A stretch of 60,161 bases of DNA, taken from Actinomycetes bacterium (GTDB lineage Bacteria > Actinomycetota > Acidimicrobiia > Acidimicrobiales > Poriferisodalaceae). The notes under the pieces are model-generated. The model was not told the DNA's origin and did no database searches. It saw only the letters and a program-made list of their open reading frames with translations. The DNA lies in assembly GCA_024228575.1 (NCBI GenBank), contig JAAETH010000442.1, positions 1 to 60,161 of the forward strand. Direction: 5' to 3'. Below, one piece after another: positions 47,494-55,442 of this stretch. Position numbers and translations under genes: made by a program. Within the stretch, counting starts at the first letter, position 1, and each line of letters starts with the position of its first letter.

Positions 47494-47511
47494 TTTCGCT
47501 GTGAGGCGAAA
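47494..47511. terminator. hairpin between convergent flgN-like and csrA genes
   Basis: TTTCGC (47494-47499) and GCGAAA (47506-47511) form a perfect 6-bp stem with loop TGTGAG. It has no U-tract, so a terminator role is weakly supported. Confidence 0.35.
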
Positions 47512-47531
47512 GGCGCCCGGACCCGAAGGGT

Positions 47532-47768
47532 TCACCCTTTGGGACGTGGAGCCTTGCGATTCAACAAGGGAGACGCGATATCGGCAGAACGAGCGGCCGC
47601 CGCGTTCTCTTCAACCACCTGACGGTAGACCTCTTCGCGGTGAACCGGCACCGAGCGGGGAGCGTCGATGCCAACCCTGACCTGGTCGCCGCGGATGTCG
47701 ATGACGGTCACCGTGATCGAGTGGCCGATGATGACCGCCTCGCCCTTTCGGCGCGAAAGAACGAGCAT
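47532..47768 (-). CDS. csrA: carbon storage regulator CsrA
   Basis: A 78-residue translational regulator (MLVLSRRKGEAVIIGHSITVTVIDIRGDQVRVGIDAPRSVPVHREEVY); the Leu4 and Arg44-type RNA-binding residues are kept. The start overlaps the fliW stop. CsrA represses flagellin translation by binding GGA hairpins near the start codon. Confidence 0.97.
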   Translation of the reverse strand: MLVLSRRKGEAVIIGHSITVTVIDIRGDQVRVGIDAPRSVPVHREEVYRQVVEENAAAARSADIASPLLNRKAPRPKG

Positions 47769-48223
47769 CAGGCGTCCGCCAGATCGACTCGAGCTCTGAC
47801 CGGATAGTCCGAATCGGCGAGGACGACCTGACGGGCTTTGAGGGTGTCGAGGTTGACGACGAAGGGGCCGAGCAGGTTCACGAACACACAACCTTCCTCA
47901 CCGTCGAGGGTCACCGGATTGAACAGGGTGACGTCGGATTCGCTTGTGGCTCCGATGCGTTCGAGTTCGGACTCGGGAACGTCGGGTGCGTAGTCGGGGA
48001 ACAGAATCCACGGCTGGGTCACGACCAGTGATAGCTCTCCGTCGAGCGAACGAAGCAGCTGGAACAATGCGTCCTCCGGCGCGTCGGGTGCAACCTGGGT
48101 GAGAACGAACTGGGTAGTAGCCGGCAATCCGATGATGCCGTCTTCGAAGTTCAGAATCGTTGGATCGTCGGTGTTCACGATGTAGCCATTGTCTCGCGAA
48201 AGTTGGGTCGATGTGGTGATCAA
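47768..48223 (-). CDS. fliW: flagellar assembly factor FliW
   Basis: A 151-residue CsrA antagonist (FEDGIIGLPATTQFVL, NPVTLDGEEGCVFVNLLGPFVVN, SDYPVRARVDL). TTG start overlaps the flgL stop as TTGA. FliW binds either flagellin or CsrA, linking flagellin export to its translation. Confidence 0.95.
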   Translation of the reverse strand: MITTSTQLSRDNGYIVNTDDPTILNFEDGIIGLPATTQFVLTQVAPDAPEDALFQLLRSLDGELSLVVTQPWILFPDYAPDVPESELERIGATSESDVTLFNPVTLDGEEGCVFVNLLGPFVVNLDTLKARQVVLADSDYPVRARVDLADA

Positions 48224-49104
48224 CGGAGAAAGTTGAGCAGCGAAGGTTGGATCGCTCTCCCGATCGCTCCAAGCGTTGTCTGGAGTGCGATCTCCTCGGT
48301 GTTCACCTTCATGATCGCTTCGGCAATGTCGACATCTTCGACCTGTGAGACCTGACGCTGGAGAGTCTCGTCGATCTCGAGATTTCGGCCGAGGGCGACC
48401 TCGATGCGGTTGCCGGCGGCTCCGAGGCGGGCGAGGCCCGTCTCGATCCTGCCGGTCACCCGATCGATGGCGTCCAGGCCGTTCGACACAGCCGTCGTGT
48501 TGCCCGCTGTCACGTCGGTTGCCAATTGGTCGAGAACATCGAATGCGGTCTCGCCGTCGTCGAACCCGAGGATGTCGCTTCCGAGCAGGTTCACCGAGAT
48601 GGTTTCGGTCGTACTGATTCGGCGCTGGAGGATCCCGTCATCGCCGGTATAGGTCCATGTGCCGGCGACGTCGGCAACTGCGTCCCCTGCAGCGGTGCCG
48701 GCGAACAATCCGTGTCCCAGGAAGCTGTTGTTCGAGAGCTCGACCATCTCGTCTCGAATCGAGGTGATCTCTTCGGAAATGGCGTTGCGTTCGCTGGGCT
48801 GGAGTGTGCTCGCGCCACGGATGGCGAGGTCGCGAGCCCTGCGCATGGTCGACAACATCGCCTGAAGTTTCGAGTCGGCCAGATTGATGCGTGTGCTTGC
48901 GTCGTTTGCGTTGCGGTTCGCCTGTTCGACCGAACGCCGCTCCGATCTGAGGCCGAGAGCGGTGTTCATACCCGAGACGTCTTCTGACGCGTTCAGGAAG
49001 ATCTTTCCACTCGAGAGCTGGTTCTGGGCCCGGTCGAAAGACGCGAGACGGCTCTGCAACCTGTTGAGCGTCTGGGAAACCATCGTTTGGGTTGTGATGC
49101 GCAT
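48220..49104 (-). CDS. flgL: flagellar hook-filament junction protein FlgL
   Basis: A 294-residue flagellin-like protein. The N-terminus (MRITTQTMVSQTLNRLQSRLASFDRAQNQLSSGK) and C-terminus (VEDVDIAEAIMKVNTEEIALQTTL) are typical of FlgL. GGAG upstream of ATG. Confidence 0.94.
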   Translation of the reverse strand: MRITTQTMVSQTLNRLQSRLASFDRAQNQLSSGKIFLNASEDVSGMNTALGLRSERRSVEQANRNANDASTRINLADSKLQAMLSTMRRARDLAIRGASTLQPSERNAISEEITSIRDEMVELSNNSFLGHGLFAGTAAGDAVADVAGTWTYTGDDGILQRRISTTETISVNLLGSDILGFDDGETAFDVLDQLATDVTAGNTTAVSNGLDAIDRVTGRIETGLARLGAAGNRIEVALGRNLEIDETLQRQVSQVEDVDIAEAIMKVNTEEIALQTTLGAIGRAIQPSLLNFLR

Positions 49105-49117
49105 GGTCTACTCCGGA

Positions 49118-50482
49118 TCAGCGGCCGACAATGCCGGTTCGGTTGATCAAGGTGTCGAGTGCTTGGTCTGCTGCAGTTATTACCCGCGCCGCCGCTTCAT
49201 AGGCTCTCTGGTAGGTGATCAGGCTCACCATCTCCTCGTCGATATTCACTCCGGTTGTGCCGGATCTCTGCAGTTCGGCAGATAGCTGAAGGTCTGCGTT
49301 GGCAGCTGCCGCTGCCTGGGCCTGGGCTGTTCGGCCGCCGATTTCGGTGACGAGACCCCGTGCCGACTCGAGCAGGATCTTCGATCCGGCTCCGACAGGA
49401 TCGCCGCGCAATGCAGCCATGTATCTGGCGTTGTCGCCGTTGTGGACTGGAAAGGGTGTCGCATCGACAGCAGACACTGCCAGATCGTCGATGCTGGCGA
49501 TCGTTGTGGCGAGGGTCCTGGCCGGATCGGTGACGTCGTAGCTGTACAGGGTCCCACCAGCGACACCACTGTCGACGAACCCGGCGGCGTGCCGGGTGTT
49601 CATGGCGTCGTGGATGTCGATGGCGAGCTGGTCCAGCTGGTTGTTGATGGCTGCGGCGTCGTCGACGATGAAGTTCTGGAATCCTCCGATCGATCCCCCT
49701 GCGCGCAGGGTTGTTCCGCTCTCGTGGAGCAGCTCGAGGTTCGTTGCGTCCCAGCTGACGTGGCGAGTGCTCTGCCCGTCGACCAGGGCAAGGCCGTTGA
49801 GGCTGACGCGTACCGATTCGTTGTCGAGCTGGGTCACGTGGACGCCCAGCTCCTCGGAGAGGGTGTCCAACAGCAGGTTTCGCCGGTCGAGGAGATCGTT
49901 TGGTGTGGACCTCGATGCGATGACCTGCTGGATCGATCCGTTCAATTCGGCGATCTCATCAATGACCAGGTTGATGTCCGCGAGTTGGGTCGTCAGCTGG
50001 GTCCCGGTGTCTGCCACCAGATCGTCCATGCCCTCTGCGATGGCGTTGAAGCGAGCGGCGACGACCTCGAGGTCGTTGATCACAGCCGTTCGTTTTCCGG
50101 CGTCGCTCGGATCGAGAGAAAGATCCTCGATGCCGTTCCACAGGTCGTCGAGGGCGGCCGTGATGCCGTAGTCGGGATCTCCGAGGAGGCCCTCTGCCCT
50201 TGCCAACAACTCGGCGTTGGCAGTGTGTCCGGCCGTCTGGGATCTTGCGTCACGAACTCGTGCGTCGAGGAACAGGTCGCGCGCTCCCGTGATGTCCTCG
50301 ACCTCGACACCGGTTCCCAGCCTGCCGGCGATGATGTCGATCGTGGGAAGCTGTCTTTGATCCACACGCTGTCGTGTGTAGCCCTCGGTGTTGGCGTTGG
50401 CGACGTTGTTCGAGGTCGTGTCGATCCCGATCTGGGCGACGCGTAGGCCGGAGTAACCGGTGTGCAAGGACTGGATCGGCAT
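49118..50482 (-). CDS. flgK: flagellar hook-associated protein FlgK
   Basis: A 454-residue junction protein. The N-terminus carries LHTGYSGLRVAQIGIDTTSNNVANANTEGYTRQ and the C-terminus GVNIDEEMVSLITYQRAYEAAARVITAADQALDTLIN. The order flgN-flgK-flgL-fliW-csrA matches Bacillus. Confidence 0.96.
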   Translation of the reverse strand: MPIQSLHTGYSGLRVAQIGIDTTSNNVANANTEGYTRQRVDQRQLPTIDIIAGRLGTGVEVEDITGARDLFLDARVRDARSQTAGHTANAELLARAEGLLGDPDYGITAALDDLWNGIEDLSLDPSDAGKRTAVINDLEVVAARFNAIAEGMDDLVADTGTQLTTQLADINLVIDEIAELNGSIQQVIASRSTPNDLLDRRNLLLDTLSEELGVHVTQLDNESVRVSLNGLALVDGQSTRHVSWDATNLELLHESGTTLRAGGSIGGFQNFIVDDAAAINNQLDQLAIDIHDAMNTRHAAGFVDSGVAGGTLYSYDVTDPARTLATTIASIDDLAVSAVDATPFPVHNGDNARYMAALRGDPVGAGSKILLESARGLVTEIGGRTAQAQAAAAANADLQLSAELQRSGTTGVNIDEEMVSLITYQRAYEAAARVITAADQALDTLINRTGIVGR

Positions 50483-50489
50483 GGTTACC

Positions 50490-51080
50490 TCAGGCCCTGT
50501 GGTCCAGCAGGCGGGGGTTGGCTACGGCGGGCTCCTGGTACGTCACCTTGTGTTCCTTGCTGCCGATCAAGGCGTCGAGCGACTGCATGATCAGGAGGTG
50601 ATTTGACGCGACCATCCCTCCACCCCTGGCGAGCCGATCCCGGGTGGTGGCCACGAGGACTTCCAGCTCGCGCAGCTGCTCGGCTAGCTGGGAGCGGCGA
50701 CTGTCGGGTGAACTGCCGACGAGGTCGGCCAGGGTCTGTTGAGCCGCCGTCATACCAAACGATGCCGAGACCCGGCGTGAAGTATCGATTGCCGTTTCGG
50801 CTGCGATTCTGAAGCGCCTCAACGAGGCGGCCATCTCCTCGCTGAGCAGATCGAGATGTGTCCGATCATCACTCGCCGCGTGCAACGCGAGGACGGTCGA
50901 GCGGTAGTTCAGCTCGTCGAGGCTTTCGCGCACCGTATCGACCTGGGAGGTGAGTACTTCGAACGGCTGAGAGGGCGCGTCCGGTTCACCGATGGCTATA
51001 TCGCGGGCGGATGCCTCACCGTGTAGACCGTGTGGTGTCACAATGGTGCTGTCGACCGTTCGGGCCTCTCGGTTTAGCAC
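50490..51080 (-). CDS. flgN: FlgN-like export chaperone upstream of flgK
   Basis: A helical protein of up to 196 residues; GTG 51080 is the farthest start, GTG 51041 another. The C-terminal half (LRELEVLVATTRDRLARGGGMVASNHLLIMQSLDALIG, then VTY) fits FlgN. Position ahead of flgK, 7 bases from it, supports the call. A promoter-like element overlaps the first codons, so the true start may be the later one. Confidence 0.65.
   Translation of the reverse strand: MLNREARTVDSTIVTPHGLHGEASARDIAIGEPDAPSQPFEVLTSQVDTVRESLDELNYRSTVLALHAASDDRTHLDLLSEEMAASLRRFRIAAETAIDTSRRVSASFGMTAAQQTLADLVGSSPDSRRSQLAEQLRELEVLVATTRDRLARGGGMVASNHLLIMQSLDALIGSKEHKVTYQEPAVANPRLLDHRA
51051..51076 (-). promoter_or_regulatory. 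candidate flagellar sigma promoter for flgN-flgK
   Basis: On the minus strand, TAAA and GGTCGAC are separated by 15 bases, and the six bases after CTAAAC also match the flgB element (TAAACCGA). It overlaps the longest flgN frame. Confidence 0.3.
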
Positions 51081-51093
51081 GTGAAATCAGGAC

Positions 51094-51118
51094 GAAGGTT
51101 TCCTTCGGGAAACGCTTC
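51094..51118 (+). promoter_or_regulatory. stem-loop with TTCG loop in the divergent gap
   Basis: GTTTCC (51098) and GGAAAC (51108-51113) form a 6-bp stem around the stable tetraloop TTCG, extended by GAAG/CTTC across a one-base bulge. It could be a leader hairpin of the following gene. Confidence 0.4.
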
Positions 51119-51134
51119 AGCGGGCCGTGTGGCG

Positions 51135-51157
51135 GTCGACAGTGAATCACTGTCGAC
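51135..51157. promoter_or_regulatory. 23-bp perfect palindrome, candidate operator
   Basis: GTCGACAGTGA (51135-51145) is followed by a single A and its exact complement (51147-51157). It lies 50 bases before the degenerate GGDEF gene in the gap with the flgN operon. The form suits a dimeric regulator. Confidence 0.6.
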
Positions 51158-51207
51158 GCGACACATCGACGTAGACGACGTCGATCGTCGACGCAGGGAG
51201 GGATCCA

Positions 51208-51789
51208 ATGAAAGACGACACCATGGAACTGAGCACCACAGAGGAGAAGCAGAGGGAGCGAATCCGCGACCTCGAGAGTGAGAACGCCCACCTGCGGCTT
51301 CAGTTGGCGATCATGTCATCGACCGATCCGGTTACCGGCTTGGCCAATCGGGCAGGCGTCGTCGACTCGATCGAGGTTGCGCTGAACCGCCTTCCGCGTA
51401 TGCGCGAACCCTTCGCCGTGGTCGGAGTCCGGTTCCCGCAGATCGCCATACTCGACGACGAGGATCTTCGGGTCGACGCCGTGCGCGACCTCGGTGCCCT
51501 GTTGGCGGCGGGCCTTCGAAACGTCGACCGGGTGGGGCGCATAGACGACACGACGTTTATTGCGATTCTGGCGAATATCCCGGCCGACCACGTCTCGACC
51601 GTGACAGGTCGCACCCGGGAGATGCTCGGCTCGCTCGTCGAAGTAGCGGGATTGCCGGAGTCGACTCTGAAGCCGGGACTGTGCGCCGTTTCAGTGGTTG
51701 ACCCTGAAACCGAGAGCAACCCGATGACCCTGCTCGACACCGTGTCGACCCGCCTCACCGATGGCTCCCAGGATCTCCTCATAATCTGA
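51208..51789 (+). CDS. degenerate GGDEF-domain protein
   Basis: A 193-residue protein with GGGAGGGA before ATG. Residues 8-35 form a coiled coil. The GGDEF-type fold shows DPVTGLANRAGVVDSIE, but the signature strand reads RVGRIDDTTFIAIL where active enzymes have R-GGDEF/GGEEF. It is probably a cyclic di-GMP-binding or regulatory protein rather than a cyclase. Confidence 0.78.
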   Translation: MKDDTMELSTTEEKQRERIRDLESENAHLRLQLAIMSSTDPVTGLANRAGVVDSIEVALNRLPRMREPFAVVGVRFPQIAILDDEDLRVDAVRDLGALLAAGLRNVDRVGRIDDTTFIAILANIPADHVSTVTGRTREMLGSLVEVAGLPESTLKPGLCAVSVVDPETESNPMTLLDTVSTRLTDGSQDLLII

Positions 51790-51797
51790 GGAGCGAA

Positions 51798-52442
51798 CTA
51801 CAACTGCTGGGTGGCGTCATCGATGATTCGTCGGATCGCCGCCCAGCCCGCCTCGCGGGTGACTTCGGCCATCGCCCATTCACCCCGAATGTGGGCTTCA
51901 CCTGGTTGTATCGTCGGGTCTGCGGTGACGACAATTCCTTCGTCCGGTAGGGCGCTTGCGACTGTGGTCACGTCGTCGGGGTGGACTTCGATCGTCACCG
52001 GCCCCGCCTGAAGTGACTCGAGTTCGGTCTTGATCCGATGCACGAGGGCTTCACCACCGTCGTGTGGGGTTCTGTCCATCACCCGGCTGGCGATCGAGAT
52101 GGCCAGATCCAGAAGGGTTGCTGTCGCCTCGCGCCTCGATCTGTCGTCCAGCTCCGAGATCGCCTGGGACGCAGTGGCGATGCTCTGCGAAAGCTGATCG
52201 AGGCGTTCGGTCGCTCGTGTGTGACCTTCGGCGAAACCTCGGTCGTAGCCCAAGGCATGGGCTTGTTCGAGCCTTTGGTCGAGCTCGGCCGCGACGGCAG
52301 GGTCGAGTCGAACGATCTCGTCGAGCCCTGGCTGGGTGACTGTGCGCGGCCCCGACGAGGGGTGTTCTTGTGTCGGGGTGAGTGTCTCCATTGGGGCGAG
52401 TCGTGCCCGACGAACGATTCCGGGTCCCGAGCGGCTGCTCAT
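51798..52442 (-). CDS. fliH: flagellar assembly protein FliH
   Basis: A 214-residue regulator of the export ATPase. The middle coiled segment (AHALGYDRGFAEGHTRATERL) and C-terminal V-ATPase-E-like domain (LDLAISIASRVM, VTIEVHPDDV, ADPTIQPGEAHIRGEWAMAEV) fit FliH. It overlaps fliG as ATGA and has GGAGG upstream. Confidence 0.88.
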   Translation of the reverse strand: MSSRSGPGIVRRARLAPMETLTPTQEHPSSGPRTVTQPGLDEIVRLDPAVAAELDQRLEQAHALGYDRGFAEGHTRATERLDQLSQSIATASQAISELDDRSRREATATLLDLAISIASRVMDRTPHDGGEALVHRIKTELESLQAGPVTIEVHPDDVTTVASALPDEGIVVTADPTIQPGEAHIRGEWAMAEVTREAGWAAIRRIIDDATQQL

Positions 52443-53452
52443 TCGATGAAGCCTCCGTCGGCGCCGGCACGCATCGTGACACGCCCCTCCTCTTCGAGGC
52501 GCCTGATGACGGCAACGATCGAGGTCTGGGCCGCTTCCACCTCGCTGACCTTGACCGGTCCGAGGAACTCGATCTCGTCCTGCAACGACTGGGTGGCGCG
52601 TTCGGACAGGTTCCTGAACACGGCGTCCTTGACCTCGTATTTGACACCCTTGAGGGCGAGGGCGAGTTCCTTGGTGTCGACGGTTCGCAGGGTCTCCTGG
52701 AGGTCCTTATCCGACATTCCGACGATGTCCTCGAAGATGAACATCAGTGTCCTGACCTCTTCGGCGAGGTCGGGGTCAGCGTCTGCGAGATGGCCAAGAA
52801 TGTTCTTCTCGGTTGTGCGGTCGGTCGTGTTCAGCAGGTCGGCGAGTCCTTCGGCGCCCGCGGCGCCCGAAGAAAGATCGGCGCCCGTCACGTTTCCGAG
52901 TCGTGTGCGCAGGCTGATCTCGACCGAACGGATGACGTCGGGGCTTGCCGGTTCGAGTCGAGCGACACGAACCGCTACGTCGCATTGCAGGTCCTTTGGC
53001 AAATTGGCGAGGATCTTGGCGCCAAGGGTCGTCGGCAGGTGGCTGATCACCAGCGACACTGTCTGGGGATGTTCATCGATGATGAACTGGAGGATGTGGT
53101 CTGCCTCGAACTGTGCGAGGAACCCGAACGGCCTGTTCTGGGCGGCGTCCAGCAGTCGCTGGATCATCTCCTCGCTGCGGCCACCTCGCCAGCTCTCGAG
53201 CAGGGTTCTGGCGTAGTCGATGCCGCCGACCGAGTTGACGTTTCCGCTTATCGCATCGGCGTAGAACTGCTCCATCACCCCGTCGAGGGTCGCGCTGGGA
53301 ACACGACCGAGGCGAGAGATCTCCTGGGCGACAGCCTCGACCTCGGTTTCGTCCATGAAGGCGAGGACCGTTGCGGCCTTGTCCGGCCCGACGGCTATCA
53401 GGAACGCGGCCACCTTCTGGCGGGCCGTCATCTGTTCGAGTTCGGTGGTCAC
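52439..53452 (-). CDS. fliG: flagellar motor switch protein FliG
   Basis: A 337-residue protein with the three FliG domains: N-terminal FliF-binding, middle (EHPQTVSLVISHLPTTLGAKILANLP) and the C-terminal charged torque helix (LKGVKYEVKDAVFRNLSERATQSLQDEI). GTG start. Confidence 0.97.
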   Translation of the reverse strand: MTTELEQMTARQKVAAFLIAVGPDKAATVLAFMDETEVEAVAQEISRLGRVPSATLDGVMEQFYADAISGNVNSVGGIDYARTLLESWRGGRSEEMIQRLLDAAQNRPFGFLAQFEADHILQFIIDEHPQTVSLVISHLPTTLGAKILANLPKDLQCDVAVRVARLEPASPDVIRSVEISLRTRLGNVTGADLSSGAAGAEGLADLLNTTDRTTEKNILGHLADADPDLAEEVRTLMFIFEDIVGMSDKDLQETLRTVDTKELALALKGVKYEVKDAVFRNLSERATQSLQDEIEFLGPVKVSEVEAAQTSIVAVIRRLEEEGRVTMRAGADGGFIE

Positions 53453-53460
53453 GGGTGTGT

Positions 53461-55023
53461 CTAGCCTTCAGCCAGCCAGCCCCGAAGCAGGGTGGCGATG
53501 TCTTCTGGCTGGCGTTGCACGAGATCGATCACTTCGGTCCGTACGGACACCTCTTCTTGATCCCTGTCCGCGTTGCCCTCGTGGAGTTCGCCGGCTGCAG
53601 CCATTGCAGCGGCAAGGGCGGGAGTACTCTCCTCTCCTTGGACGTCGTCATCGGCCGAGGACTTCTTGCGGCCGACCAGGATCAGGCCGACCGCGGCGAT
53701 CAGGAGTGCCAGAGCACCGGCAACCTGGGGGATCAGGTCGAAGATGCTCGAGGCCGGCGCGGCCGATTCGGTGGCGATGGGGGTGCCGTCACCCTCCTCG
53801 ATCTGGGCAAACGGGGTGGCTGTCACAACCAGCGTGTCGCCACGCTCGGGAACGACGCCGATGCTTGCGGCGATCAGCGACTGGAGTGTCTCTGGTGTCG
53901 GAACGGTCAAGCCGGTGATGGTGCCGTCATCGACGACGATGCCAACGTGAAGCGACTCGACTTCGCCGGGAGCTTGCACCGTGCTGGTGACGACGTTGTT
54001 GATGCCGTACTCGGTTGCCGTGTCCTGTTTCTGGTAATCGATCGTGCCGTCGGTTTCGGTTGCGCTCTCGTCTACTCCATCAACCCCGGCAACACCCCCA
54101 GGCGCGGCGCTGCTCGGGCCGGTGAACGTTTCGGTCGAGTTGCTCTCACGGATCGGGGTCGCCGATTCGGCTTCGAAGACCTCTTGGCGAGACTCGACCT
54201 GGTCGAAGCTGAGGTCTGCTCTGACCATTACGGCTGCGCGGTCGCCGGCCCCGGCGGTGATCAACAGTCGTGTGACATCTTGCTCGAGTTTCTGTTCGAA
54301 CTCGAGGGTTCGCAGGACGTCGCGCCCATTTGATGAGGCCGGGCCGGTCCCGTCATCCGCCGCTTTCAGGGTTCGTCCCTGGAGGTCGATCACGCTCACG
54401 GCCGCGATCTCGAGATTTTCGACAGCGCCGGCGACCAGCTGGGCCACGGCGTCGGTTTCGGCGAGCGAGAAGTCGGTGGGTACGTCGATGATGACCGACG
54501 CTTCGGCCGAGCCGGAGTCGCCGAACAGTCCTGTGTCGGGGATGACCAGGTGGACGTTGGCTGCTTCGATACGGTCGAATTCCCTCAGGGTTCGAGCGAG
54601 TTCGCCTTCCAGAGCGCGTTGCACGTTGATGCGCTCGAGGTTGCTGCTGACCGCAAGCCCTTGATTGTCGAGTAGCTCGTAGCCGTCGCGACCGGAGCCC
54701 TCGACCACGTCGAGGCCAGCGGCGCTCAAGGCCACCTTTGCCGTGCCCAGTTCCGAGCGGCTGACCATGACCCGTGTCCCGGCCGCCTCGACCCGATAGT
54801 CGACACCGAGACGGTCGAGTTCGGTGGTGATGTCAGCGAGATCGGCTGCAGGAACGTCCGATGCCAGTACCGAGTAGGAGGGGCTGGAGATCCAGTTGAA
54901 GAAGAGCACGGCGACCAGAGCGAACGCGGCGACTGCTACGCCCACCATGATCCGGTGAGCAATCGGCATCGCCGTACCTATGGCGACCAGTCGTTCTCGA
55001 GCGCTTGAGGATGAATCGGCCAT
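53461..55023 (-). CDS. fliF: flagellar MS-ring protein FliF
   Basis: A 520-residue ring protein with two helices (about 20-45 and 425-445) flanking the periplasmic RBM regions (SPSYSVLASDVPAADLADITTELDRLGVDYRV). The C-terminal tail binds FliG. ATG 55023 with GAGG upstream is preferred over a start seven codons earlier. Confidence 0.96.
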   Translation of the reverse strand: MADSSSSARERLVAIGTAMPIAHRIMVGVAVAAFALVAVLFFNWISSPSYSVLASDVPAADLADITTELDRLGVDYRVEAAGTRVMVSRSELGTAKVALSAAGLDVVEGSGRDGYELLDNQGLAVSSNLERINVQRALEGELARTLREFDRIEAANVHLVIPDTGLFGDSGSAEASVIIDVPTDFSLAETDAVAQLVAGAVENLEIAAVSVIDLQGRTLKAADDGTGPASSNGRDVLRTLEFEQKLEQDVTRLLITAGAGDRAAVMVRADLSFDQVESRQEVFEAESATPIRESNSTETFTGPSSAAPGGVAGVDGVDESATETDGTIDYQKQDTATEYGINNVVTSTVQAPGEVESLHVGIVVDDGTITGLTVPTPETLQSLIAASIGVVPERGDTLVVTATPFAQIEEGDGTPIATESAAPASSIFDLIPQVAGALALLIAAVGLILVGRKKSSADDDVQGEESTPALAAAMAAAGELHEGNADRDQEEVSVRTEVIDLVQRQPEDIATLLRGWLAEG

Positions 55024-55060
55024 ACACCAGACCTCGACGGGCAATATCCGTCGGCATGAG

Positions 55061-55124
55061 GCTCATCCATGAGCTGTTGGGTTCCTGGTGTCTCGTCGGC
55101 CGGATGTTGTGTCACTCAAGTGAC
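55061..55124. other. two short palindromes upstream of fliF
   Basis: GCTCAT-CC-ATGAGC (55061-55074) and GTCACT-CA-AGTGAC (55111-55124) lie in the 124-bp gap before fliF. Loops of two bases make RNA hairpins unlikely; DNA-binding sites are possible. Confidence 0.35.
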
Positions 55125-55147
55125 CATCGGTGAGCGATTCGTCGGAT

Positions 55148-55441
55148 TCAGCCCAGCCCATCAGCGACGAGATAGGCCTTGTGAACCTCGGTTGCACGCC
55201 GGGTTTCCTTTGCCTGTTGACGGTTGGCGTCGAGACGTTCAAGCAGTGCGCCGGCGGCTACTGCGGCGTGGCCTTGCAGCTCCCGGAAGCGGGCAACCTG
55301 GGCCTGTGACGGAGGTTCGACATCGCCGACGGGGGGCACGAAGTCGGGTGTTTCCACGATCGCGCCGGTATCGAGCGAACGCGTGATGCGGCGGATGCGT
55401 ACCTCATAGTCATCGAGCAGCTCATCCCACCCGAGGTTCAC
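55148..55441 (-). CDS. small FliT-like protein after fliD
   Basis: A 97-residue protein; GTG 55441 lies just after the fliD stop, suggesting coupling. A conserved-looking N-terminus (NLGWDELLDDYEVRIRRI) and a charged C-terminal helix fit small flagellar chaperones. It is in the position of FliT, the FliD chaperone, but sequence similarity is not evident. Confidence 0.5.
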   Translation of the reverse strand: MNLGWDELLDDYEVRIRRITRSLDTGAIVETPDFVPPVGDVEPPSQAQVARFRELQGHAAVAAGALLERLDANRQQAKETRRATEVHKAYLVADGLG

Positions 55442-55442
55442 G

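Noticed and set aside
51081-51281. Short plus-strand frame starting at 51081
   Set aside because: It crosses the palindrome and the start of the GGDEF-like gene in another frame and has shadow composition.
52038-53464. Two overlapping plus-strand frames opposite fliH and fliG
   Set aside because: Both are shadows of conserved minus-strand genes.
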